Source: CAWVWD01 sp965662365
Lineage (GTDB): Bacteria > Bacteroidota > Bacteroidia > Chitinophagales > Saprospiraceae
Reading direction: 5' to 3'
Assembly: GCA_965662365.1 (NCBI GenBank)
Contig: CBFIHR010000021.1
Coordinates: forward strand, 1 to 58,830
DNA: 58,830 nucleotides
In this document: positions 41,511 through 51,139 of the stretch, piece after piece
Layout: each line of letters opens with the position of its first letter
Position numbering within the stretch: the stretch's first letter is position 1
Translations under genes and position numbers: made by a program
The notes under the pieces: model-generated
Database searches by the model: none
The model's input: the letters and a program-made list of their open reading frames with translations, nothing else
What the model was told of the DNA's origin: nothing

Positions 41511-42968
41511 ATGACTTTAACAACGCTCGTAATTGGAGTAGCGATAGCAGCAGCGATTATTACAGGAATGATGATGGCGACAAAGCAGGATATGCCGAAT
41601 CGTTTATTGTCGTATTTTCAAAATTTTTGTGGTGCATTATTTATTTTTTCAGGTGCGGTAAAGGTCATTGACCCACTGGGGACGGCTTATAAAATGGAAC
41701 AGTATTTTCAGCAGTTCGAATCTACTTTTTCAGAAACTTGGTTGAGTTTTATTGCCCCGATTTTTCCAGTGTTAACCGATGTTTCGGTAGCGTTTTCGGT
41801 TATTGTAATTGTCTTTGAGATTGTATTAGGAATCATGCTCATCATTGGCGATAGACATAGGTTAACCGCTTGGTTATTTTTCCTTTTAGTGGTATTTTTT
41901 ACTTTCTTGACAGGATTCACCTACTTAACAGGTTATGTTCCACAAGGAGTCAATTTCTTTGAAATTAGTAAATGGGGACCTTTTATAGAGTCGAACATGA
42001 AAGTAACAGATTGTGGTTGTTTTGGTGATTTCTTGAAGTTGAAACCTAAAGTTTCTTTCTTCAAAGATATTTTCTTATTGTTCCCAGCGACCTGGTTTTT
42101 ATTGAGAAGTAAGCAGATGCATGAACTCTTTATGCCAAAAATCAGAAATTATATTCTCGTTGGTTCTACGGTTGTTTTGACCTTATTTGGTTTGTATAAT
42201 TTCGTGTATGATTTACCAATTGTAGATTTTCGTCCTTTCCATAATGGGGCTGATGTAAGAGGTGAAAAGCAGCGTCAAGCAGAGTTAGTGGCGAATGCGC
42301 CGATAACATTTATTTATACAAATGCGGATTCGACAGAGTTTAGAGAGTTTGGAATGAATGAGACGACTGAAGCAGCAGAATGGGGAACATATTATGACAG
42401 AGTTGATACAAAAGTTGAAGGCACAACAAAAATCTCAGATTTTGTTGGTATCATGGGTAAAACCGTCAACCGAACAACTTACTTGATGTACGATACTGGT
42501 GACGGCGAGCCTTATTTGGAGTTAGCACCAGAAGACACAGCCGATGGCGGAATCGAAGAAGGTTGGACTTTCGTCAAAGAAGAAGTCAGCGAGCAAGTTA
42601 TCGAAGGTGAAGTAACGGAAACGATTTTAAATAATGTGAATCCAAACTTTATGATTGTTTGCCATGACTTGCACAAAACAAATAAAGAAGCATTTGTATT
42701 GAAAGTGGCGAATTTAGCGAAAGAGGCGGAAGCAAAAGGAATTGAAATTTATGCGGTTGTGGCGAAGGCGTCAGAAGAAGAAATTAAAGAGTTTCAAGAA
42801 GCAACTGGCGTTTCGTTCCCATTTTATACCGCTGATGATGTGTTGTTAAAAACCATCGTTCGCTCAAATCCTGGTATTGTATTGTGGAAAGATGGCACGA
42901 TTCTTCAAAAATGGCATCATCGTCATTTACCAAGTTTAGAAACTATCGAAGCGGAGTTTTTAAAATAA
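41511..42968 (+). CDS. DoxX/MauE-like membrane protein with thioredoxin-like C-terminus (BT_3928 type)
   Basis: A 485-residue protein. Residues 1-225 hold about five membrane segments of DoxX/MauE type, with GALFIFSGAVKVIDPLGTAY and the conserved VTDCGCFGDFLKL. Residues 230-360 are extracytoplasmic and unassigned. The last 110 residues look like a thioredoxin fold (NFMIVCHDLHKTNKEAFVLK, VSFPFYTADD, RSNPGIVLWKDGTILQKWH) that lacks a CxxC pair. MauE-like domains serve in disulfide or quinone-linked redox chemistry, so a redox role in the inner membrane is plausible. Confidence 0.85.
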   Translation: MTLTTLVIGVAIAAAIITGMMMATKQDMPNRLLSYFQNFCGALFIFSGAVKVIDPLGTAYKMEQYFQQFESTFSETWLSFIAPIFPVLTDVSVAFSVIVIVFEIVLGIMLIIGDRHRLTAWLFFLLVVFFTFLTGFTYLTGYVPQGVNFFEISKWGPFIESNMKVTDCGCFGDFLKLKPKVSFFKDIFLLFPATWFLLRSKQMHELFMPKIRNYILVGSTVVLTLFGLYNFVYDLPIVDFRPFHNGADVRGEKQRQAELVANAPITFIYTNADSTEFREFGMNETTEAAEWGTYYDRVDTKVEGTTKISDFVGIMGKTVNRTTYLMYDTGDGEPYLELAPEDTADGGIEEGWTFVKEEVSEQVIEGEVTETILNNVNPNFMIVCHDLHKTNKEAFVLKVANLAKEAEAKGIEIYAVVAKASEEEIKEFQEATGVSFPFYTADDVLLKTIVRSNPGIVLWKDGTILQKWHHRHLPSLETIEAEFLK

Positions 42969-43002
42969 AAAAGTGAACAAACTATATTAAATATTCATTT
43001 GG

Positions 43003-43034
43003 ATAGCTTTACGGATTCGCATTCGTAAAGCTAT
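43003..43034 (+). terminator. Canonical rho-independent terminator
   Basis: ATAGCTTTACG (43003-43013) pairs perfectly with 43024-43034 across a 10-base loop and is followed by a T7 run. It ends the DoxX-type gene transcript. Confidence 0.9.
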
Positions 43035-43108
43035 TTTTTTTGTGTTGAGTTGTGAAATCGAGGCAGCTTAATAAGAAATAGGTAGGTCAATAATTATAAA
43101 ATCAGATT

Positions 43109-43714
43109 ATGAATAAAGAAAATCGTCTGCCGTTTCTTGGCATTGATTACGGAAGCAAATTAGCAGGAACTACTGTTGTGGCTTTTGCGAATAATAGAAA
43201 TATAGTCGATTTTAAGACTTCAGAGAAAAAGAAGGACGCTGATAAGTTTTTGATAAAAATAGTCGATGAATTAAAACCTGAATTTATCTTTTTAGATGCA
43301 CCTTTGTCGTTGCCTGGCGTTTATATGAATCCTGAAAAATTCGACGATTATTTTTATCGAAAAGGGGATAAAATCCTCAAAGGAATGTCGCCTATGTTTT
43401 TAGGTGGCTTGACTGCAAGAGCAATGCGATTAAAGCGAGCATTTGAGAATAAAGGCATCAAAGTTATTGAAATTTACCCAGCGATTCATGCTCAACGACT
43501 GGAATTAAAAGCCTACAATTATAAAAAACAACTTCAATATATTCCAGATGTCTTAGCGATTTTGCAACACAATTTACCCTTGAAAGTAGATTGGGCCAGC
43601 ATCAAAACATGGCATCAAGTAGATGCGTTATTAGCCTATTACGCAGGTTCTCGGTATATCAATGGCGATGCAGAATCGTTTGGCGATGCAGATGAGGGAA
43701 TGATTTGGGTTTGA
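43109..43714 (+). CDS. DUF429-like RNase H-fold protein
   Basis: A 201-residue protein with RNase H-fold features of the DUF429 group: LGIDYGSKLAGTTVVAF at the N-terminus, FIFLDAPLSLPG, GGLTARAMRLKRAF, VIEIYPAIHAQRL, and WHQVDALLAYYAGSRY followed by a C-terminal GDADEGMIWV. Conserved Asp and Glu residues at strand ends could bind metal. Predicted as a nuclease-like enzyme, with no proven activity. Cytoplasmic. Single gene between terminators. Confidence 0.8.
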   Translation: MNKENRLPFLGIDYGSKLAGTTVVAFANNRNIVDFKTSEKKKDADKFLIKIVDELKPEFIFLDAPLSLPGVYMNPEKFDDYFYRKGDKILKGMSPMFLGGLTARAMRLKRAFENKGIKVIEIYPAIHAQRLELKAYNYKKQLQYIPDVLAILQHNLPLKVDWASIKTWHQVDALLAYYAGSRYINGDAESFGDADEGMIWV

Positions 43715-43719
43715 AACGA

Positions 43720-43749
43720 ACGTTTACTAAATTTTCATTAAGTAAACGT
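43720..43749. terminator. Bidirectional hairpin after the DUF429-like gene
   Basis: ACGTTTACT (43720-43728) and AGTAAACGT (43741-43749), 9 bp perfect, 12-base loop. It lies between this gene and the convergent 54-residue ORF. Confidence 0.65.
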
Positions 43750-43769
43750 CAGCCTAAATTATAAGTATT

Positions 43770-43934
43770 CTAAAAATTCAAAAGGAACCAATCCGAAATC
43801 GCTTGCCACCTCATAAATATAAAGATAGCCAAGGCAATAGATCCAAAAATTAGAATTAATTTGATGTTACGAACGTGTTGCATTAACTTTTCTCGTTTCG
43901 TTTTATATGGTTTTTTACGCTTTGCTCGACTCAT
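43770..43934 (-). CDS. Small single-pass membrane protein, 54 residues
   Basis: A 54-codon ORF with a strongly basic N-terminus (MSRAKRKKPYKTKREKLMQH), one membrane segment (IKLILIFGSIALAIFIFM) and a short C-terminal tail (RWQAISDWFLLNF). The positive-inside rule puts the N-terminus in the cytoplasm. A -7 match, TATCTTTG, lies 24 bases upstream (43965-43958, minus strand), and a terminator-like hairpin lies 21 bases past the stop. These make a real gene likely, although it is below common length cut-offs. Function unknown. Confidence 0.7.
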   Translation of the reverse strand: MSRAKRKKPYKTKREKLMQHVRNIKLILIFGSIALAIFIFMRWQAISDWFLLNF

Positions 43935-43957
43935 AGTTATTGATATTTGATTTGTTA

Positions 43958-43965
43958 CAAAGATA
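43958..43965 (-). promoter_or_regulatory. -7 element of the 54-residue membrane protein gene
   Basis: TATCTTTG on the minus strand fits TAnnTTTG; it would give a leader of about 17-20 bases. Confidence 0.4.
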
Positions 43966-44472
43966 CTTTCTTTTATAGATTAATTGATAGGCTTTTAGTT
44001 CAATAATTAAAAAATAAAACCCAAAAATAAATTCGATTTTCAAAATGGGAATGTATATGGTAAAATTTTATTTATAAATAATTGATAATCAGATATATTT
44101 AGCTTTCGGCACTTTATTGGCAAATTGTATTTTTAAATGTATTAAATCATGTGGAAATAACTATTGAAGAATAGTTTGAAACTGGTTTTATAAATCAAAA
44201 ATAGGTGTTATTGAATCAATTATTGATGAGTCAAGGAGAACCAACACGTAAACAATTATCATGAAGAGTGAATCTAACGATATTTATTAAAGTTTTTAAG
44301 TTTAGTGAGATCTTAAAGGGTAAATTAAATGGCGATTTCGGTCGCCATTTCTTATCATTATCAAGTTTTTTATTGTTATTTTAGTAATCATTTAAAGCAG
44401 ATACTCTAAGTAAAACTATTCTTTCCTTTAGTAAAAGATGACTTAGAAAAGGTAACTACTCCATTATCAATT
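43966..44472. other. Gene-free AT-rich stretch
   Basis: No supported gene. A hairpin AAATGGCGA-TTTCGG-TCGCCATTT at 44327-44350 is well formed and followed by a moderately T-rich run on the plus strand, so it would terminate a plus-strand transcript; no gene that it would serve is visible. A 12-codon ORF at 44226 is too short to mean anything. Confidence 0.45.
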
Positions 44473-44502
44473 ATGCTGGGCAAAAATAGTTTTGCCCAGC
44501 AT
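44473..44502 (-). terminator. Terminator of the alpha-2-macroglobulin gene
   Basis: ATGCTGGGCAAAA (44473-44485) pairs perfectly with 44490-44502 across a 4-base loop; 9 bases after the stop codon. Confidence 0.85.
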
Positions 44503-44510
44503 TCTTTTAA

Positions 44511-47500
44511 TTATTGTATCTCATTTCCAATTACAGAAATCCATTCTCCGCCAATTCTCGCACTAACACTTTCATCGTACATCGCAGAACAAGCTACGGT
44601 CGGCAAATAATAACGGCCTTGATACGCAGCATTCAATTGAATACGATATGTATGCGTCTTGTTTGGTTTGAGGTCGAAATATGAATATACACGATCATCT
44701 CGAATATCTTGATATTCGGGAACGGAAGTATTGCTGAACGCCGAAATATTATCCATTCGAGTATTATGAATTTCCCAACCTGCTGGGAAGATTTGCATCA
44801 ATGCCATTTCGTTGTAAGTGCCTAATTCACCAGGATTTGTAATTGTGACTTCTGCCATAAAGTCTGTGCCTTGTTTGATAGAAGTCGGGTCGATAGCTTT
44901 GCCATCTAATGTTTTGTAACTGACGGCTAACTTCAAATTACTACTGGCTGCCGGCTGCTGATCACCAGTTTTGGGCTGACCTGTACCGATGACGTTTGCG
45001 AATAACATTCCGCCAGAGGTGTTTTTAACCGTAACTTTTGACGCTTGTTCAGGGTTAAAATTAATCTGTACCATCGGGTTTTTGGATGTTATTTTTACGG
45101 ATTTTCCACCTAAAGTATAAGTAAATGCTAAGCTACCTTTCGCATTATCGTTGCCGACATATTTTCCAACAGCTAACAAGGCGTAAGCCGTTGTTTGTGT
45201 GCTTAACCATTGTTTTTTGCTCAGTTCGGCAGCGACTTTTTTCAATACGGCAGCGGCTCGTGTTTTTTCGCCTATTAAGGTCAAAGTTTCTAAAATCATT
45301 GCTCTATCTCGTAAGTCCGAACCGTAACTTCCGCCCATTTCGTTGTATGATTTGACGTAAGTTTTTAAGTTTTTTGTTAGTGATTTTGCCACTGACTTTT
45401 TACCGGCTGCCGCATAAGCCGCTGCTAATCGCCAACGTGCAGAAGTTGATAAATTCGGTCGTTCTTTTAAGCGGTTCATTGCCCCCCATTCTGGTGCGTC
45501 AGCGATAGCTAAAGTGTATAAACGGTAGGCTTGTTCCAAGTCAGAATTATCATAACGACCGTTGTTGCCATTCCAAGTTTTGGCAATTTTTCGTTGGTAT
45601 TTTTTCCATTTGCTCAACATCGAAGGTGGCAAGGTAAAACCTAAATCTTTGGCTTCAACCATGAAGTGACCTGCGTAAGTAGTCCCCCAGCTGGAAGCTT
45701 CTCCATCGCCTGGCCAGTAACCAAATCCGCCACTTGTCGTTTGAAATTGCTTTAAGCGATCAATTGTAGCTTTGATATTTTGGTCGGTTTTCGCTTTTGT
45801 TTTTTTGTCCACCTCTAATAGAGTATTGACGTACAATTGCGGAAAGCCAGAAGAGGTCGTTTGTTCGATACAGCCGTGTGGATATTGTAACAAATATTGT
45901 AAGCGTTCCCCCAAGTTGATAGGCGGAATATTTGACACCTCTAAAGTAGCCGAATTTGTACCTTCCATACCGATAGGTTTAAATGATTTCGTCCAAGATT
46001 TACCTTTTTCGACGATTCCGGCATAAACATCGGTGACATAAGGGTTTGGGTTTCTAACGTCTAATTCTATCTCTTGTGTGGCAGATTCACTGCCGCTTGT
46101 CGCAATAATTTTGACGGTTGCAACGCCGGTATTTTCTGGAACAATCATATCAAAATTGACGACTTTATCTCCAGTTTTTTTAAACTTTAGGGTTTTTCTA
46201 TTGGTCGAAACTATGGACAATAAACCGTTTGTTTCTATTTTTACATTCACATTTTTAATGTTATTTTCCATAGCAAAAACGGTGACTGGCAATTTTACAT
46301 TTTCGCCTGGACTCAAAACTCTCGGCATTGTTCCCAAAACCATCAATGGTTTTTTGACAGAGACGGTTTTTTCAGAATTTCCATAAGCACCGTCTTTTGC
46401 AGCGACGACCATGACACGTACCGAACCGATATAATTCGGCATCGTCACTTGATGCGTTTTCGTTCCTGATTTTAAATAAAAAGGACCTAAAAATTTGACG
46501 ACAGGCGTGAAACGATTCGCTTTTTGTCCTTCTCTCGGGCCTAAAGCCGCATCACCGCCGATGGATAAAATCCGTTCTAACTTGCCAGTATAGGCACCCA
46601 TCACATGATCGTACATATCCCAAGTTTGTACGCCTAAGGCCTCTTTTGCATAGAAATGATTCCACGGGTCAGGCGTTTTAAACCTTGTCAAACCCAATAA
46701 ACCTTCGTCAACAATGGCCAAAGTATAAGCCATTGGTTTACGGCTTTTTTCGCTGACTTTTACCGTAAAAGTTTCATTTGGTCGCAGGGCGGATTTCATT
46801 GCTATTTGCGGCTCTAATCTTGTTTTCGGATCTTCTATCATAATTGGTAAAACGCCATACATTCGTATCGGTAAGTCATTTTCGACTTGTGCGTGCGGTT
46901 GTACCAAAGTGACGTGTGCATAAACATTGGGTGCCATATCTTTGGTAGCATAAAACGAAAAGGTATTGTCACCAGCTTTTGCTTCTTTCCAAAACGATTG
47001 CAAGACTTTTGTTCCGTTTTCGATGGTTATTAATGCTCGTCCGCTCTGGCTTAAAGGTACTTTTAATTGTACGGTTTCACCAACGTTATATTTTGTTTTG
47101 TCTGATGAAAAAGTCAGCATCGCTGCGGCTTGTTTATTCGCATTATTTTCATCGTCCCACGGGTAGCCTGCGTAGAAAATATCACCTGTGCAGTGTCCTG
47201 TTTCTTCATCACAGACACGCACCAAATAACGTCCCCAATCATCGATCTTGATATTCCAGGCCGCTTGTCCTTTCGAGTTGGTTTTTAAGTTTGCTTTTTC
47301 TAATGCGCCATAATGTGAGCTACTGCTATAATTCGATACGTTGTCGCTGCCGCTGTCCCACCACCAACGCCAGTTCACACGGTATAAGCCGACTTTGAGG
47401 TTTTTGTTGGAACGAACCCTACCATTTGCCGAAAGGCTAACAACATTAATATTGTAAGATTTATTGATATCCAAACGCTTTTCGCCATTGCGTTTAGTCG

Positions 47501-50072
47501 GAATACGAAGACCAACATAGCCATCGTACGGATTGTATGGCATGGAGAAATTATCGGAACTAAAGTCGCCAGATTTTTCGTAGGCTCGAATGCTGAAATT
47601 AGCTTTCATTTTACCTGGTGCAGCATCGTTCGTGCTTATTTTGGTTGTCACCAATGCTTTTCCATCGTCATCTGTATTATTGTTAAAAATGGTTTGAGCT
47701 GAGCCACTAAACGACCGTGCAGGGTCGTCAAAAGCGTAATCACCGTAGTTTTTAAATTCCGTTTTGGTGCTACGTAATTGTACTTTCACCTCTGTTTTGA
47801 TATCTCGTGCGGCTGCTCCGTGTAACCAATTGACTTGCAGTTTTCCTTCCAGACTTTCATCGGCTACTAACTCATTTTTACCAAAATCCAAATTAATTTT
47901 TAAACGGTTTGGTTTGACGGTTTCGATACGAATACGCTTCGTGAAAGTCGCACCGCCAACAGTTACTTTTGCTTGCCAATTTCCAGTCGGTGCATCGGCA
48001 GAAGTTGCCGTATGAAAACTATAAATGTGTTGTATATTTTCAGTTTTGACCGTTTTTTCTTGTAACTGCCCACGAGGATTGAATAATTCGAAAGTCACAG
48101 GATGTGATGCCGGTAAATTGCCCAATTTATCTTCTAAAATAAAGCTTAAATACAAGGAATCACCTGGTCGCCAAACGCCTCTTTCGCCATAAATAAAGCC
48201 TTTGATGCCTTTGTGTGGTCGTTGTCCTGCGACATCATAGCGGCTTAATGACAACGAACGACCGTCTTCCAACTTCAAATAACCTCGCTGTTGTCCTTGT
48301 TCCGCAACCACGAAATAGGGTTTTTTCTTCAATTTGACATTTATTGAACCGTCGCTATCCGTTTTTATTTCCTTGATAACCTGTTGCTGATAATCATAGA
48401 ACTTGACCTTAATTCCTCTAAGCGGATTAGTTGTTTTTAGGTCGGAAACAGCGACAAAATAAGAGTTATCATTTCCACGTTTTGCAATCAAACCTAAGTC
48501 TGAGGCGATGACGTTGGCGTTAGCAAAACGTTCTTTTCGGTAGTAGGATTTGTAGTAGGCTTCGTGGCACGGGTTATTTCTATTTTCCCAATCGTAGTAG
48601 TTGTAATCATTATCCCAAAATGACTTAATTTCGCCATATTCGTCTTTGTTATCTCGGTCTGAGTAAATTGTCATGCCATCGTTGCTGTTAGGTTCAGTCC
48701 CCGAACAGAAGTAAGTCGAATAGCTTTGTTGAAAGCCCAGACGCACTTGATAAATCGCATTCGGTTCACGCTGAATCAATTTATTCAAATCTAAAGCAAA
48801 ACGAGACCAAACCTTAAAATTTGCCATTGGTTTAAGGTCTTGCAAGGATATTTTTTTCTGAAAAATGACTCTTCCAACTCGTTCTAATTGATAATCACCA
48901 TCTAAATCGTTGGTTTGTAAAAATTGTAAAACATTATTTTCATAAATTTTAAAAACTTCTACATCAATAGCATTCAAACTTACGGCATCAAATGGTAAAA
49001 TTAAGCCTTTATCGGTATTTGGAATAATCACACCATTACCAACTAATTTAACTTCGGGAGCGATTTCCGCAAATTCTAAATACCATTCAGATGGTTTTTT
49101 AATGTTCCGACCAGCTACATTTTTTACACCTCTCGAAATGTTTATTTTTTGCTCTCCTGCCAACCGACTTGCGGGATAAACTCGAACTGTATTTCCGTCA
49201 ATAACATGATTTAAAGCCGTACTGACATTTTCAATTGTAATGAATCCTTCGATATCTTGACGTTTGGAAATTGGGTCAGAAAACTCGACCAAAATCGCCT
49301 GCTCTTCGCCTTCCATCAGGCTCACACTTGATACTTCAAAATCACCTAATGCAGGTACTTCAACCGTTTCTTCGCCACTGTTTTTAATACGAATCGGTTT
49401 GCCTGTCCAAGATAACTCAACTTTGGATCTGTCGTCTTTGCGAGCGACATTATGTAAGATAAAATGATGATGCAAACCATCGCCATCGTGTTGCCAAGTG
49501 AGTTCTAAATCGTTATTTCCTTTTTGAGAAGCGGACAAAATTTCCTCTACTTTATCATTTTCTGCAACATCTGCCGTTGTGATCGTACCGACTAATTTTT
49601 GTTGTGTCAAATCTGTTTGACTAACAGAGCGTAAGCCCTCGATTGCGACTTCAAAAAACTGTATTTTAGTTTTGAAATCGAATAAAAACGTTCGTAAATC
49701 TTTGGGAACATTACCATACAACTCGGTCAAGTCCACACGTCCAAAGTAAGGTTCGCCAGACGGTAGGTTTTCGTCCGCAACGAATTTAATCGTTTTATCA
49801 TCTTCCCAAATCGCTTGCCCCGAAATCGACGGTTCAAAGGTCAAAACGCCTGATTTCACCTCATTTCCAATCTCTTTTGAATCGACTAAACTTTCGTTAA
49901 AACGAATTCGGATCGGAGAGGCACGAGAAATAACTCCAGAAGTATAGGCATAAATATAGGCTTTGAAACCTTCATTAAATTCGACTTGTCCGTGCTTTTT
50001 TTTACAACTTGAAAAGGTAGCAGTTACGGTTAGAATGATGGCAAATGTTAGCCAGGATAGTTTTTTTAACAT
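44511..50072 (-). CDS. Alpha-2-macroglobulin family lipoprotein
   Basis: The largest gene here, 1853 residues. The signal sequence ends FSSC (Cys23), so it is a lipoprotein. Macroglobulin-like beta domains fill the N-terminal half, with the family phrase GERGVWRPGDSLYLSFILED at about residue 625. The central A2M domain includes GLTRFKTPDPWNHFYAKEAL. The thioester motif is intact: Cys1401-Ile-Glu1403-Gln1404 in YPHGCIEQTTSSGFPQ, followed by the alpha/alpha toroid (LKQFQTTSGGFGYWPGDGEA). Bacterial members trap proteases in the periplasm. The usual neighbour pbpC (PBP1C) is absent. Confidence 0.95.
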   Translation of the reverse strand: MLKKLSWLTFAIILTVTATFSSCKKKHGQVEFNEGFKAYIYAYTSGVISRASPIRIRFNESLVDSKEIGNEVKSGVLTFEPSISGQAIWEDDKTIKFVADENLPSGEPYFGRVDLTELYGNVPKDLRTFLFDFKTKIQFFEVAIEGLRSVSQTDLTQQKLVGTITTADVAENDKVEEILSASQKGNNDLELTWQHDGDGLHHHFILHNVARKDDRSKVELSWTGKPIRIKNSGEETVEVPALGDFEVSSVSLMEGEEQAILVEFSDPISKRQDIEGFITIENVSTALNHVIDGNTVRVYPASRLAGEQKINISRGVKNVAGRNIKKPSEWYLEFAEIAPEVKLVGNGVIIPNTDKGLILPFDAVSLNAIDVEVFKIYENNVLQFLQTNDLDGDYQLERVGRVIFQKKISLQDLKPMANFKVWSRFALDLNKLIQREPNAIYQVRLGFQQSYSTYFCSGTEPNSNDGMTIYSDRDNKDEYGEIKSFWDNDYNYYDWENRNNPCHEAYYKSYYRKERFANANVIASDLGLIAKRGNDNSYFVAVSDLKTTNPLRGIKVKFYDYQQQVIKEIKTDSDGSINVKLKKKPYFVVAEQGQQRGYLKLEDGRSLSLSRYDVAGQRPHKGIKGFIYGERGVWRPGDSLYLSFILEDKLGNLPASHPVTFELFNPRGQLQEKTVKTENIQHIYSFHTATSADAPTGNWQAKVTVGGATFTKRIRIETVKPNRLKINLDFGKNELVADESLEGKLQVNWLHGAAARDIKTEVKVQLRSTKTEFKNYGDYAFDDPARSFSGSAQTIFNNNTDDDGKALVTTKISTNDAAPGKMKANFSIRAYEKSGDFSSDNFSMPYNPYDGYVGLRIPTKRNGEKRLDINKSYNINVVSLSANGRVRSNKNLKVGLYRVNWRWWWDSGSDNVSNYSSSSHYGALEKANLKTNSKGQAAWNIKIDDWGRYLVRVCDEETGHCTGDIFYAGYPWDDENNANKQAAAMLTFSSDKTKYNVGETVQLKVPLSQSGRALITIENGTKVLQSFWKEAKAGDNTFSFYATKDMAPNVYAHVTLVQPHAQVENDLPIRMYGVLPIMIEDPKTRLEPQIAMKSALRPNETFTVKVSEKSRKPMAYTLAIVDEGLLGLTRFKTPDPWNHFYAKEALGVQTWDMYDHVMGAYTGKLERILSIGGDAALGPREGQKANRFTPVVKFLGPFYLKSGTKTHQVTMPNYIGSVRVMVVAAKDGAYGNSEKTVSVKKPLMVLGTMPRVLSPGENVKLPVTVFAMENNIKNVNVKIETNGLLSIVSTNRKTLKFKKTGDKVVNFDMIVPENTGVATVKIIATSGSESATQEIELDVRNPNPYVTDVYAGIVEKGKSWTKSFKPIGMEGTNSATLEVSNIPPINLGERLQYLLQYPHGCIEQTTSSGFPQLYVNTLLEVDKKTKAKTDQNIKATIDRLKQFQTTSGGFGYWPGDGEASSWGTTYAGHFMVEAKDLGFTLPPSMLSKWKKYQRKIAKTWNGNNGRYDNSDLEQAYRLYTLAIADAPEWGAMNRLKERPNLSTSARWRLAAAYAAAGKKSVAKSLTKNLKTYVKSYNEMGGSYGSDLRDRAMILETLTLIGEKTRAAAVLKKVAAELSKKQWLSTQTTAYALLAVGKYVGNDNAKGSLAFTYTLGGKSVKITSKNPMVQINFNPEQASKVTVKNTSGGMLFANVIGTGQPKTGDQQPAASSNLKLAVSYKTLDGKAIDPTSIKQGTDFMAEVTITNPGELGTYNEMALMQIFPAGWEIHNTRMDNISAFSNTSVPEYQDIRDDRVYSYFDLKPNKTHTYRIQLNAAYQGRYYLPTVACSAMYDESVSARIGGEWISVIGNEIQ

Positions 50073-50309
50073 AGTTTTTTTATTTGTTTTCGAGCAATTA
50101 AAATGTTGTTGGCTCCTTCATGAGGTTTTAGGCTTAGTAAAACCAACATGTTTTTTACGATTTTCAATTTACGTTTTTTTTAGGATAAAAACTATTTTTT
50201 TAATATAGAAATGAAGAAAATTATTAAAATAAAAGTACTTTGGAAAAAGATCTCTTTTATAGAAAATTTTTAACTTAGATGATCCGTAATTTTTAAAATT
50301 CTAAAACCT

Positions 50310-51011
50310 ATGCTTAAAACAATTCAAACTTATTTCAACGCTTTTACAGAATTATTATATCCGAGTCTTTGTCCTGCATGTGGCAATCATTTGATTGAAA
50401 ATCAAAAATTGTGTTTTGAATGTGAAGCAAATTTGCCGCTGACAGATTTTCATTTACATAATGAAAATGAAGTAACCGAAAAATTTGATGGTCGAATTCT
50501 GATTGAAAAAGGTGGTGCGTTGTTTCGCTTTACGAAGTCTGGTCGTGTGCAAGAACTCATTCATCAACTAAAATATCGTGGAAATTCAGAAATTGGTATT
50601 CATTTGGGGCGATTATATGGCGAAATTCTGAAGGCAAATAATGTTTTTGAAACGGTTGATTTGATTATTCCGGTGCCGTTACATCCAAAAAAAGAGAAAC
50701 AGCGAGGCTATAATCAAAGTGATATGATCGCACAAGGGTTGTCACAAACGATGTCTATTCCGTGGCAACGAGATATTTTGATTCGAACAGAATATACGAC
50801 TTCACAAACCCAAAAATCGAACTTTGACCGCTTTGAGAATGTAAAAAATGCTTTTACCATCGACACCCCGAACGCTGCTAAACATAAACATATTTTACTG
50901 GTTGATGATGTATTGACAACGGGAGCAACTTTAGAGGCTTGTGCCTTGAAACTTTTAGAAATTGAGGGTTGTCGAGTGAGTATCGTCGTTTTGGCGATTG
51001 CAGCGTATTGA
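50310..51011 (+). CDS. comF: ComF family phosphoribosyltransferase-like protein
   Basis: A 233-residue protein with an N-terminal zinc-binding CPAC...CFEC pair (residues about 20-45), the motif ELIHQLKYRGNSEIGIHLGR and the PRPP-loop sequence HILLVDDVLTTGATLEAC. PVPLHPKKEKQRGYNQSD is the conserved ComF central block. ComF acts in DNA uptake during natural transformation, working with ComFA or PriA-type motors; in many bacteria it is kept without proven competence. Cytoplasmic. Confidence 0.93.
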   Translation: MLKTIQTYFNAFTELLYPSLCPACGNHLIENQKLCFECEANLPLTDFHLHNENEVTEKFDGRILIEKGGALFRFTKSGRVQELIHQLKYRGNSEIGIHLGRLYGEILKANNVFETVDLIIPVPLHPKKEKQRGYNQSDMIAQGLSQTMSIPWQRDILIRTEYTTSQTQKSNFDRFENVKNAFTIDTPNAAKHKHILLVDDVLTTGATLEACALKLLEIEGCRVSIVVLAIAAY

Positions 51012-51096
51012 TACCGATTAAGGTGTAAAATGTATTGTTTATTTCTGTTTATTTAATATGGTTTGTAACTTTGGTTTTATTGTTTTTAATATTGAG

Positions 51097-51139
51097 TAGT
51101 GACCTAATCACTAATCGTTAAGGAAGTAATCACTAAAAA
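51097..51139 (+). repeat. AATCACT word-repeat leader
   Basis: AATCACT at 51106-51112 and 51128-51134, with AATCGTT at 51113-51119 in register; TAGTGA (51097-51102) is the inverted word and makes a 6-bp palindrome with 51108-51113. It ends CACTAAAAAATG, as does the mutS2 leader. Confidence 0.55.

Noticed and set aside
44226..44264. Twelve-codon ORF MSQGEPTRKQLS as a gene remnant
   Set aside because: Too short to compare with anything; no further coding signal follows in any frame.
45125..49467. Several plus-strand ORFs inside the alpha-2-macroglobulin gene
   Set aside because: They are antisense shadows of a well-supported gene, with no starts, motifs or composition of their own.
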